Under the pieces are notes generated by a model. That model was not told where the DNA came from. It searched no databases and saw only the letters and a program-made list of their open reading frames with translations. This document shows, one piece after another, positions 1 to 9,934 of a DNA stretch of 64,000 nucleotides. The position numbers and the translations under genes are program-made. The stretch's first letter is position 1. Every line of letters begins with the position of its first letter. Source of the DNA: Pyrrhosoma nymphula (Eukaryota > Arthropoda > Insecta > Odonata > Coenagrionidae); contig OY754338.1 of NCBI GenBank assembly GCA_963573305.1, positions 45,721,531-45,785,530 on the forward strand, in the 5' to 3' direction.

Positions 1-1514
1 TCGAAAACTGAGTCAAAATCCATAATTTAAAGATCAAAACAGAGCTCATTTAGAACATAGTAGGTATATAAGATTGACGCTTGAATATTACTTTGTTGAA
101 TTATTCACGACATTATCCGGGACGACTGCTCAGTAGCATCGATGTAGAGTAATTACCAACACCCGCCCACACAGGAGGAAACGTAAAATTCTTACAAACC
201 ACGATTAGATAGCACGCATCCGACACAAGACACTAACATCATCGATTGCTTACGCGACATTTGAAATCATAGGAATTAAAAATGGGAAAATTTGAAGAGA
301 AATTAGTTTTAACCGGTATCAATGGCACATTAAAATTTACTGTGATAGAACTACGAACTGAATAGGAAATTGGTCCATGAAATCTGATATTGAAGCAGTG
401 GCAGCCACGTGAGCTACCTATTTTTCCCCAAATACGAAGTTTCACGGCAAATTGTCCAACTTCAAAAGACGCAGCCGAGCATGTATAATGAGATTTCTTA
501 AATAATTGAATAGCATCATCCCTGGAGCTACTGTATTCGCGTTTACGTCACAGATCTGCCGGCGAAACAATTGAATATATTACGCAGCGGCAAGAGAGTA
601 ACGAGGCGCCTAAACGTGCATCCGCCATATGGCTGAAAACAAGCAGAATTTTACCATATCGTTTTTTTAAGGTTAACAAGCAGAGTGATGATGTCCTTGT
701 GAAAGTGACGCGCATCAAATCATATTAAACCTGCAAGGGTTTTTACTAATGAAGTCTGACATTTTGGTGGGAAATTTTTCAGAGACACTGGACACTTCTT
801 ATACAATGAAAAATATTAGGCGATAGAACCATCTTCGCCATTATTTGCGAATTCCTTTTTAGGTTCAAACTTAACTAATCAAGCCTTAAAACATGAGAAA
901 ACGTAACAACCCTGTTTGTAGCTATAATGTCTCACTTAGATGCAAAGGTACATGTAAGGACCTTGCATTTGCTGCGTTATTACAACATTAGGTAATAATT
1001 GGGACTCATTTTACAGACACGTTCACTGCGTATTACTTTCTACCTGGTTTTCAAGACTATTCTTATTCTGTTGATACATACTTGTAAAAAATCGGAGCCA
1101 AACGACGCCAATGCATCCAATTCGAACTCATGAACTCATAACTATTATACGAAATAGGGTTCCTTTTAGCCTGGTCCCAGAAGGGCAAAACAAATTTTAA
1201 TTTGGCGATAGTGAGAATACCCGTTTTTGAAAAACTTTGTTCATAATTATCACGATAGCATTTGCATTGGATATAAATTTACGGTACGGTTGCTCCCGCA
1301 GTCCTAGCCTTTATTGAATATCCTATGTAACGCAAGTTGCACTTCACCAAGTCTGTTGGTGTTTGAATAATTGGAATGTGTCTATCTTTTTACCAAAATA
1401 TATCTTTTACTTTGGACTTGTAAGGTTTTCGGGTGGTTTCACCATAGTTTTGCCATTGTCAGGGTAATTTCCTGATTATGATAGGTTTAAATGCAAACAA
1501 TTAAATATTTTCTA
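1..1514. other. Gene-free AT-rich stretch
   Basis: I see no gene here. The only reading frame of note, 68 codons on the minus strand at 239-445, has no recognisable domain and no splice context. I saw no clear repeat, palindrome or RNA gene. Confidence 0.6.
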
Positions 1515-1895
1515 GGTTTTTACAGGTGCAGGCCCCTATCACCTTCACTATGTCTTCATTAATCTCATCATACGTCCTATCAATTTCATCCATTCCATAA
1601 AGCCTATCATTTTTTCTTCCCCATCCCCACACCCTATATTGTTCCCTCTATCACAGACTTGTAAATCCCTCCACATTTCATTGCCCGTCCCAAACACATA
1701 CTCTGCCTTCTCCTGATATCTTCCCAAAAATGTCCTCTCCTCACCCACATGACTGAGCATTTCTTTTTTCTTCGTTCATCTTCTTCCGTTCCGTCCACCG
1801 GTTCTTCTCCCTTCTCCTCCATAACTACATCTCAAATGCCTGCAGCCTATTTTCGTCCTCATTTCTCTGAATTCGTTACCATATTTAAGTCAGAT
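1515..1895 (-). pseudogene. Decayed 3' tail of an RTE-type LINE reverse transcriptase
   Basis: Read on the minus strand, broken frames give the usual C-terminal tail of this LINE ORF in the right order. They are RLQAFEM (about 1830-1850), a WRRREKNRWTERK stretch, MLSHVGEERTFLG, RRRQSMCLGRAMK, VIEGTI, and finally GFMEWMKLIGR (about 1575-1610). The same order is seen in the better copy at 7285-7690. The pieces fall in at least two frames with stops, so the copy is dead. No reverse transcriptase catalytic domain or endonuclease remains upstream, which fits a copy truncated at its 5' end. The similarity was judged by eye. Confidence 0.7.
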
Positions 1896-1899
1896 AATA

Positions 1900-2930
1900 T
1901 CATTTACTCTCTTGGAAACATTTGTTGTAAGCTAAATGTTATCCCTATCTTTCGGTCATAATAGCAATGTCATCTTTTACTTCAATCTAACAAAACGATA
2001 TAAACTTACACTCGATTACGCTTACGATAATAAAACTCTCATAAATTTGGGTTCTCAGAACAGTCACAAGGATGAAATGCATTTCATACAACACAACGTG
2101 ACGAGAGAGCATAAAGGACCAGAATCAGACACTCAGGGTCTAAGAATATGCCACCGAGGAAACCCTTTCCTTATCTCACGTAACCCTTATTCAAGGATAT
2201 CACCGGCGCAAACGAGCGCAGTTACCCTGACTTAACTCAACAACTAGGGTCAACAGGGAGCGGAATCGGACAGAATGTTGTGTCGGACAGGGTAGAAGGA
2301 CAAGTGGCTTTCTATTGACGCGGAGATACTTATTTCATAACTTCCGGTCACGTATATATTCATGGGTCACTTTGAAAGTTAAGAATTATTTTTTATCCTC
2401 TCCTCAAAATATTGCACTTTCACAAACGGAAAAGAGGATACCTTTATAGAGGAAAATAAAGGTTGATTATGTTCCATTCAGGCCGGTTCACGTTCAAAAA
2501 ATTAGTATGCTTTACGAACGAAACAACATTCCAAGTTCTGACTTCAATGGAATCACATTGAGTCCGGAATCGGGTCCCTGAAGAACCCCATCCAATTATG
2601 CCGTTTTATATTGAAAATTTTCAGAATCCAAATAAAATATATACTTAAGAACTAAGCTATGAAAAATGAATAAGGATAATTATTAATAATGGGTATATTG
2701 ATAGGGTACTTGGAGGTAATAAAATGCGTAGACTGACACACACCCCCGTGCAAAGGTCATTTTAGTTTGTAGGTAATGGACCCTTCCGCTGAAAAGGGTA
2801 TTCAGCGCGACTGCCACCATGTTCGACTGCGCCTGTACATGGTATTCGTTGCAGGAGAATTGGAAGTATATCGTGCTTAAGCAACAAATGTTGCCATTTA
2901 ACCTACGAACTCAACCCGAGGACAATCACA
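1900..2930. other. Gene-free stretch
   Basis: A 99-codon plus-strand frame (1936-2235) runs through this stretch but shows no domain, signal peptide or biased codon use. I treat it as chance. Nothing else was recognised. Confidence 0.5.
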
Positions 2931-3000
2931 ACTACCACGAGGAGTCGGGATTCGAACTCGCGGCCTTTGGGTTATCATGCCAATGCATTAACAACAAGGC
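2930..3000 (-). repeat. tRNA-derived SINE-like fragment
   Basis: On the minus strand the segment carries a good RNA polymerase III B-box (GAGTTCGAATCCC, within 2941-2960). The A-box region upstream of it is weaker. Cloverleaf pairing is poor and no acceptor stem can be drawn, so this is not a functional tRNA gene. A SINE or tRNA pseudogene fragment is the best reading. Confidence 0.45.
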
Positions 3001-3366
3001 TTCATATGATGCCAAAACAAAATAAATACTCGAGTTCAGCCTTTAATTAGAAAAATGAAAAAAATGTTGTGGACCCTAGACTGAGGAAGAGTTCGGATGA
3101 AAATAATCTGAATTTTGTTTCAGAATGAAAACTTCAATAGTAAAATTATGATTGTTTGATTGCTTCACTTATAGTGATGGGTGAATAATAATTATTCTTT
3201 ACTCATCTAGATCCGAGGTGACGAGTACTAATTTATAAATCTACTCGTTTCTCAATACATTTCGTTACTTGGGTACTATTAACTGGAGACAGGAAGCAAC
3301 TCGTTGATGCAGCATTCAGATCAATTCGAGGACTCACTCAAGTAGGCAGAGTAGTTACTAACCGTT

Positions 3367-3480
3367 GGAATCGTTTGGGTTGTCGGATTCTAATTAGCAA
3401 TCTGAATTTTTGGGTTGATGAATTCGAATAAGTACTCGGATTCGTTTGGGATGGTAAATTCGAATAAGTAATCGGATTCA
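3367..3480. repeat. Short tandem array, about 36-bp unit, three copies
   Basis: Three adjacent units of 36, 35 and 36 bp (3367-3402, 3403-3437, 3438-3473) share a GGATTCGTTTGGG-like start and an AATTCGAATAAGTA-like end. The start of a fourth unit (GGATTCA) follows. Copies two and three are closest. No coding frame runs through the array. Confidence 0.75.
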
Positions 3481-3489
3481 ATTGAACAT

Positions 3490-6080
3490 TGATACGTGAT
3501 ACGCCGAGTGAGGTCGTTTAAAACCTTGAGTTATCTCAACTAGTATGTCTCTGAGAAGGTTGTGTATTAATCTCTGGATGCGCCGTACTTGCAAAACGGA
3601 TTATGAATAAAAACTCGTGAGGTCTCTAAATTAGTTTTTCGAACGGTTCTAGCCTTGAAAATGGAGATTGCACAGGTAAGATTATTATGATTCTTGAATG
3701 CGCAATTATTTCTCTTTTTAATATGGTGTAACTGACATAGGTTTCGTAGATTTCTGAAGACAAATATTAGTGGGAGCGGGACAAAAGCGAAATTTACCAC
3801 TGTGCTCCAAATATTTTAATGCACTAAGGTAAAATCAGGTTCTCTAATAACAATTGAGTAACTGTGCTACCAGTTATCCGATTAAAGATTGTTTTTATAT
3901 TACGATTAAGTATATGGGCATGGTCAGTTTATAGCGATCATCCATTGATCATGATGCTAAAAAGTACAAATTAAAACAAATATTGGGATTTTGAGACGAA
4001 TTAATGCATAAAACATACCATAAGTACTAAATTCACGTCCTCGCTGGATTAATTGTACACGGATATAGCTTAAATAATGGTGGAATTTAGGTTTGAATGG
4101 CATTAAATTTTTTTAAATAATCTTAAAGCAATATAGGGAGCAGGTTGAAACATTTTTTACTTCAACACTTTAATTATGTTCGTATTCGCATAAGAAATAA
4201 TATTTTGCCAGGAATTTTCAGTCAAAGGCAAGATAAGATACAGTTGCTTCTGTAAAACATACAATCCTGTTATGAGGAAATTATAGAAACCCACTTCCCT
4301 AGCTTCACGACAAAGAGCAACACAACATCCGCCGGCCTATTTTACCATATTTTATGAATACATTTTTTCCCGGCGAACAAAGATTACCGAGAAAACTTCA
4401 TCAACATCGTATCGTAACTTCTAAGAAAACTTCAACATCAATAATCATGAATACACATTTATATCCAAGTAAAAAAAATTCGGACGTCATCCTCGTCATT
4501 GAAAGGAACAGAAGAGCAACGAATACAGATGAACGAATAGTACCAAATACTCCAAAGTAGGTACCAACGGAACCCGCCACTATTCACTTGGTTATAAAGG
4601 TGAAGTAGCTAATTAGTAAGTTTTGTGATGATTGTAACGCATGCCGCGGTTAGTATGCTTCTGGACCCTAGAGGAAAATTTGCAGTTAAAAGGATAAGTA
4701 GATACATGGCAGTTGCAGCAATATAAACCCTTTATTTGAAATTATAGCTAAGCATAATGGGATTTTGACTGAATCCAACTTGGATCTCTTTCCCAACAGG
4801 CTCGAGTGTTTGTGCCTGGAAAAACAAATATCCACGTGTTTAACTTCTTTACCCTGGGGAGACGTAAAGCAAATAAAAACATAGGCACAGTAAATTTATC
4901 TGAAAATAAAATTTCAACGTTGGAAAAATATTTTTGCATGAAGAAAGCTATCTATCGCATTCCAGAATATGTATATCTATAGGGAAATTAACGTCGTATT
5001 TCTAATTTAAAATGAATCCGTTCATGGGAATACCACGCTAATTATTCATGTGACCCATAGTGCTGTAACATGATTAAGCATTCCATATTAGAATAGAAAA
5101 AAATCCTTAGAGAGTCAACAGGTTTTTGCACCACATGCCTTTAAAGTACTACCCAGCAAACTTGAACTGGATCCAGATGATGATGAGATGAAGTGTTTAA
5201 ATTACAAAGTGTATTTCCTTAAAACTGTAGTGTTAAGTGCGTGATTTACATCCAATGTCAAAAAAGAATGGCAGCATTTGGCTTAAGAACGGCTAAAAGC
5301 TCATACATCACGAAATTTAATATCAGATTTAGCTTCAAATAACTATCGTACCATGTACCTGAATGTCGAATGCTACGCTTTGGATCCTGTATCATATCCG
5401 GATTATCACGTATGTGTGAGGGCTAGCTTAAAATAGTTTTACTAATTTTTATCAAACGAAGCATAAGTAAATCGCCAATTTAGGTAACCACACAAGTTGT
5501 TCTACTTTTGAATTTTATCACTCACTTGAAGTTATGTGAAGATGAATGATTTCGTCTTGGAGGATGAGTTCCGAAGAGTACCGTGGGTACATCAAAGGAG
5601 CCAAGGAGACAACTACTTAACCTCCGTGACTATGGAAGCTATCTGCTGGGATGATCAACCAATTATTCGCTGACGAGGATCCAATTACCAACAACGTCGT
5701 GCCAAGGAACTGAGAAGCCTTGGAAGAGATAGCAGGTACCCCTAGAGAAAAGACAGCGCTCGGAGGAGTTAATCCAGGCCACAACAGTTCCGAAGAGTAC
5801 GTGTCAAGAGGGCATGAGGCTAGATGCCATAGCCCATAGGGAGTCGGGCACAGAGCGTTCGTCTACAGAGAGACATTGGCGATGTGACTCATTTGTGGTC
5901 GTCTCCCTGCACGATGTTCGAACGGTAGTCACTAGTATCCAATGCTATTCCCAATCTCTCTTAAAGAAGAATGATCATTAAATGAACATATTGTAAAGAA
6001 ATGAACGATCTCAGGACAAAATACGCGGAATTTTTCCATCACAAAATGAAGAAAAAAATAACTCAGGCCGAGGTTCCTGT
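3490..6080. other. Gene-free stretch with a GC-richer block at 5530-5930
   Basis: No gene is supported. The block at about 5530-5930 is richer in GC than its surroundings and contains GTTCCGAAGAGTAC twice (5568-5581 and 5787-5800). It may be an old repeat, but I could not assign it. Confidence 0.5.
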
Positions 6081-6084
6081 TGTA

Positions 6085-6275
6085 CTTGGTGTATATACTC
6101 CTTGAATTGTCAAAATTCACTTTAGAAAACATAACGTGATTTATTTCGACCTTGGTTCCAGATATATTTTGTACATACACTCCTTGAACTGTCTAATTTC
6201 CCCACATAGTGATAACATAACATGTCTAACCCCGGCTAATGTAAATTGTATTTTCTAAAGTGGAATTTTACATTC
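6085..6275. repeat. Small inverted-repeat element with an internal direct repeat
   Basis: The arms at about 6108-6133 and 6247-6272 are near-complementary, sharing the core TTTTCTAAAGTG and its complement with a few mismatches. ACTCCTTGAAYTGTC occurs twice in direct orientation (6097-6111 and 6179-6193). There is no coding content. It could be a remnant of a MITE; no flanking duplication was identified. Confidence 0.5.
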
Positions 6276-6719
6276 TCAATACACCCGTTAAAATAATGTT
6301 GTATTCTGAATGGATAAAAATATGCGCAGTTGCTCTAAATTCCACCATAAAATGAACAGCTTCAATTACGATCCCGGTTAAATCATCAACAAGTAGGAAA
6401 GCAAGACAAAATTCAGCTCTCTTTCCTTCTCATTGGTAATGTAGAACCACAGTAGTTCAACGAAAGCCGAAAGGTTACTTATTCTTATTTTGTGAAACAA
6501 TATGTCATAATTTAATTCCGCCATAATGGTCGTATTCCACGCAATATCGCCTGAGGACATTTCGTGGAATTTGAACATAATTGATGGATGGACTAAATTG
6601 TTTTTGTTCTGTGAACATTGCACACCTTTTAAACATCCAATAAGGACTTAAAGGATAATACAATGTCATTGGAAATAATCACAGAAATCATAAAACTTTA
6701 TGAAGTCCCTTAAGAAACT

Positions 6720-7284
6720 ATTTTGCGAAGGTTTTGCGGGTTTCCTCCACCCTCGGGCGAATGCCGTGCCATATGCCTCTTGCTTGTTGAGGTGCCACTT
6801 GGTGTTAATGGTGGCGATACGATCCGTTCAGGGGATGCTGAGGCTTCCGGTCGGGCACCGGTGGGTGTGGCGGTCTTCCTCTAGCATGAATGTGGGGGTC
6901 AGCGACCGGGCGCGTAGCCCCGTGGGCGGGGCCTGGGGTGCGCTCGGCTCCTTTCCGTCGGGCCGGACGGCGTGTGGCTGGTTTTGTGTTTTCCGGTGTT
7001 GTCTGGGATTCCTGCCGGTGGTTTGGCTCCGTTCCTCTCGGGTCCATCACTTGCGGCGTTCGGGCGTTAGTCGGTTGGGGGAGTCTGAGGATGCAACCGG
7101 CGAGGCGCATGCCTCCCCTGAAGAGGCGCAATCCTACACCGGAGGACATGTTTCAAGACATGGCGCTGAAAATATTACACCAGGATTCATTCATCCATTC
7201 AAGTATTCTACCAGCTGATTGGTAGGTTCTTGGACAGTCCCAATTCTGCATCCCAACCTCAAAGACATTGTCTCACTTTCCCTC
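6720..7284 (-). other. 3' region of the RTE-type LINE
   Basis: GC-rich DNA (strongest at about 6830-7130) lies downstream of the reverse transcriptase stop. The frames of 111-172 codons on both strands here come from the high GC content and have no recognisable domain. Composition returns to AT-rich near 6720. I could not see a simple-sequence tail or a target-site duplication. Confidence 0.5.
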
Positions 7285-7689
7285 CTAAGGATGTTCTGCC
7301 ATTAGAACCCTCTTCAATTCTTCATATCTTCTACCTCCTCTTATTTCGTCCAGAATTTCTATCCTCTTCTTTCCTATTCCACGCTTCCCCAGTGTTCTCC
7401 CCTCTATTACTCTCTTCGACATTCCCTCTCCTCTCAAAACCTCCTCCATCCATCTCTTCTGACTTCTCCGAACCTCTGCCACAAGCTTCCTCTCCTCTGC
7501 AACCATATCCAATACCACCTCGTTCGTCTTCCTTGCCATCCTGGTCACCTTCTCCATCCATCTCCAAACCCACATCTCAAAAGCCTCAAGTCTACGCACA
7601 TCCTTACTTCGCAATGACCAAGTTTCCGATCCATAAAGCACAACGCTCCATGCTAAACTTTTCACAAGCCTCTTCTTTAAGTACGTATG
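7285..7689 (-). pseudogene. C-terminal tail of a LINE reverse transcriptase fused in frame to the endonuclease
   Basis: After the KNSHTY of the endonuclease the frame continues directly into LKKRLVKSLAWSVVLYG. It then reads SETWSL, RRLEAFEMWVWRWMEK, KTNEVVLDMVAEERKL, RRSQKRW, GEGMSKRVIEGRT and GKRGIGKKRIEIL, and stops at 7285. This is the usual tail that follows the thumb region in RTE-like elements. The fingers and palm domains, including the Y/FxDD site, are absent. The junction is at about 7680-7690 and keeps the frame open, so one 207-codon frame (7285-7908) spans both parts. It serves here as the reference for the other tails in this window. Confidence 0.8.
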
Positions 7690-8518
7690 CGAGTTTTTAA
7701 CACTATTCCTGTATCTGTGACGAACCATTATATAATCTATCTGGAACCTATCTGTGTCCCCCGGCTTCTTCCAAGTGTACATATGTCCAGGATGATACCT
7801 GATCCATGTATTTTTAATTACTAAGTTATTTCTACGGCAAAACTCTACAGCTTTGACGCCCCGGTCGTTTCTCCTTCCTAGCCCGTAATCGCCCATCTCT
7901 TCCTTCACCCACCACCGCGTTCCAATCCCCCATTACAACCAAGTGCTTACTCCCAGGTATCCTACCAATTATTTCCTCTAGCTGATCGTATACCCCATTC
8001 ACCTCCTACTCTTTATAATTAGAGGTAGGCATATAAACCTGGATTATAACTAAATTCGTTGGATCTGCCTTTAGTTCCACGACTATTATCCTATCACTCT
8101 CCTGTTCTGCATACTTTACTTTTCTACCTAGTTTCCTATTTATTACGAATGCAACCCCGCGCTGACTTTAATTCCCTCCACTATAAATTACTCTATAGTC
8201 GCCGCTCCAGTAATCCCCGTCATCCTTCCATCTTACTTCACCCAGACTCATGATGTCTACACCCACACTCTCCATTTCTTGCTTTATATTCTCTAGCTTC
8301 CCCGCCCTCAGCATAGTCCTAACATTCCACGTGCCTTTTCTGATTGTTTCGTTCCTCTTCTTTATCGTCTTTTCCTCTGCTGCTACTACATCTGAGCCAG
8401 GATTCCGTGTGATGACGACCACAGGGGCGCTGCTCCCATCGCTGTCGGGCACGACACCTGGCCCACTGGGCCGAGTCCCGTAGTGGCCAGGATTCTTTGT
8501 CGTTTGAAAACTGTCCAT
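7690..8518 (-). pseudogene. LINE APE-type endonuclease, broken
   Basis: This would nick target DNA for target-primed reverse transcription. The visible motifs, in order, are GTWNVRTM with the catalytic Asn position, LGEVRW at the catalytic Glu position, VYMPTS with the conserved Tyr, GDWNAVVG with the Asp/Asn pair (about 7899-7935), then GDYGLGRRNDRG, FCRRNNLVI, YTWKKPG and QIDYIMV. The last conserved motif of the family, SDH with the catalytic His, is missing because the deletion starts just after KNSHTY. In-frame stops lie at 8168-8170 (TAA) and 8006-8008 (TAG), and a frameshift lies near 7895. The likely start is the ATG at 8516-8518, directly after an A-rich leader. Confidence 0.8.
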
Positions 8519-8519
8519 A

Positions 8520-9540
8520 ATTTCGAGGTTTTTTTTAATTGAGATAGTATTCCGTGGCCTTAATCAATAGTGTTTTTTACGTGACACCATCACTTCAAAG
8601 GCCGTCCCATTGGGGTCACATGCCTTTCGCAGCCGCCTCACTAAGGTACAGACGCTGCACGGACTACCAATCGTCTGTCTCCTAACCTTCGACCAATATG
8701 GCATGGGTGACCCTACCAGGAGCATTGCTCCCGCCAGTGCAGCTCTAGGGGTCATCGGAGCACGCAAGCTCTTCCACCACGACAAGGCTGTAGTCCAAGA
8801 TAATGGATACTTGATACAAAGACAAAGGGAGCTTTCTTCTAAGATCAAAGTGTTGCTAAATGCTTTAGTGTGATTGCCTGCCATTTGTGTAATTGGTGGC
8901 GAGTTTTGCCTGGGGACACGGTGGTGGGGCTTTTCCTGTCTTCCTCGGTCCTTCCTTTGCCTTGGACAGGCATTGATCGGTTGCGGTTTACGGTGATGTT
9001 TCTGACTAGGGGCAAACCTAAAACGAGGGCCTTGTCCCAGGACATGGCGTCTAACCCAAGTTTGGCCAGGATAAATCACTCAGGCGGGTGGTGGTGCGCA
9101 AAACTCCTGGGTCTACCCACTACCACATCTGAGGTATGCAAGATCGAGTGCGGAACCCCAGGCGTCACCCTGAGACCCGTCCATCACCGGGAGTGGAGGA
9201 ACGATTGAGTGAGAAACTCCACCTCGCGCTCTCGCACCCAGCCGGGGGGAGTTTTGGATGCCGCCAGTAAGGAATTGGTCTGGTCAATGGCTGAGGCGCC
9301 TGGGGGCTCAGTTTCAGACCTGCCTTCCTCCCACTCCTCGTCAGCCCCCTCAAGGACCACGCCCCGGACCAGTCGCTTAAGTCAGCCCCCGAAGACGGAT
9401 CCACCTCGCAGTGGTACCTCCAGCCACTAGAGTCGCCATTGCTCCATCACCACTCTCCCTCCCCGTCCGACCCTCAAGAGTGACCCACGCAAAGTGCGAG
9501 TCTTGTCTGGCCGGAGCCTTTATATGAGGCGACAGCATTA
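8520..9540 (-). other. 5' region of the RTE-type LINE
   Basis: The GC-rich DNA upstream of the endonuclease start ends in a run of A residues followed by an ATG at about 8518. Several overlapping frames on both strands cross it (for example 8564-9079 minus), but none has a convincing domain. I read it as the untranslated or short-ORF leader of the LINE. GC content drops just outside about 9540, which sets the approximate left end of the element. Confidence 0.5.
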
Positions 9541-9858
9541 AAAAAACAAATCGCATTAAATTTCAAAAATTATTATAACGCCAAAGGAGTTTTTTTCTTG
9601 AGGAAACCAAAACCCAGGTGGATTCCAACGCGGAGGTCCGTTGTCGACCCCTAACGGAAGAGCGTCCGAGTCTTAAGGAGACGAAATTTAATTTGTTTTC
9701 TTAATCAATGTGGAATTCACAAATAATATGGTACGTAATCACACCCACTGTTGATAAGATATCCGCCAAGAATATATCATTTCACGCAGGTCAAGACGAA
9801 TTTCAGGGAGGTTAGTGGGAGGGGAGTGAACCCCTGTGAAATTTACCTTAAACTAAGG

Positions 9859-9931
9859 AGTCTTGTTGGTACAACTGGCTAACAACCTAACTGGCAATTG
9901 CGAATATCGGGTTCAAGTACCCGCCAAGTGA
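9859..9931 (+). repeat. tRNA-derived SINE-like fragment
   Basis: An A-box-like segment (TTGGTACAACTGG, from about 9865) and a B-box (GGGTTCAAGTACCC, 9909-9922) are spaced as in a tRNA. The T-arm pairs perfectly (GGGT/ACCC), but the acceptor and anticodon stems do not. DNA after the B-box (a T-run, then TCATTGGA) resembles that after the SINE-like segment at 28009-28062, so the two may belong to one family. Confidence 0.5.
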
Positions 9932-9934
9932 ATT

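Larger units (their letters stand above)
6720..9540 (-). mobile_element. RTE-type LINE, internally deleted, near full-length at both ends
   Basis: A GC-rich island of about 2.8 kb in AT-rich DNA, transcribed leftwards. In element order it has a 5' untranslated-like region (about 9540-8520), an APE-type endonuclease reading frame (8518 to about 7690), the C-terminal end of the reverse transcriptase ORF (about 7689-7285) and a GC-rich 3' region (to about 6720). The central reverse transcriptase, with its palm motifs, is absent. The endonuclease resembles the RTE/BovB type that is often annotated as craniofacial development protein 2-like. Two stops and a frameshift disable it. The ends are placed by composition only, and no target-site duplication was seen. 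The clade assignment is by eye. Confidence 0.75.

Noticed and set aside
6700..7225. 172-, 114- and 111-codon frames on both strands
   Set aside because: They lie in the GC-rich 3' region of the LINE, where stop codons are rare. No domain was seen.
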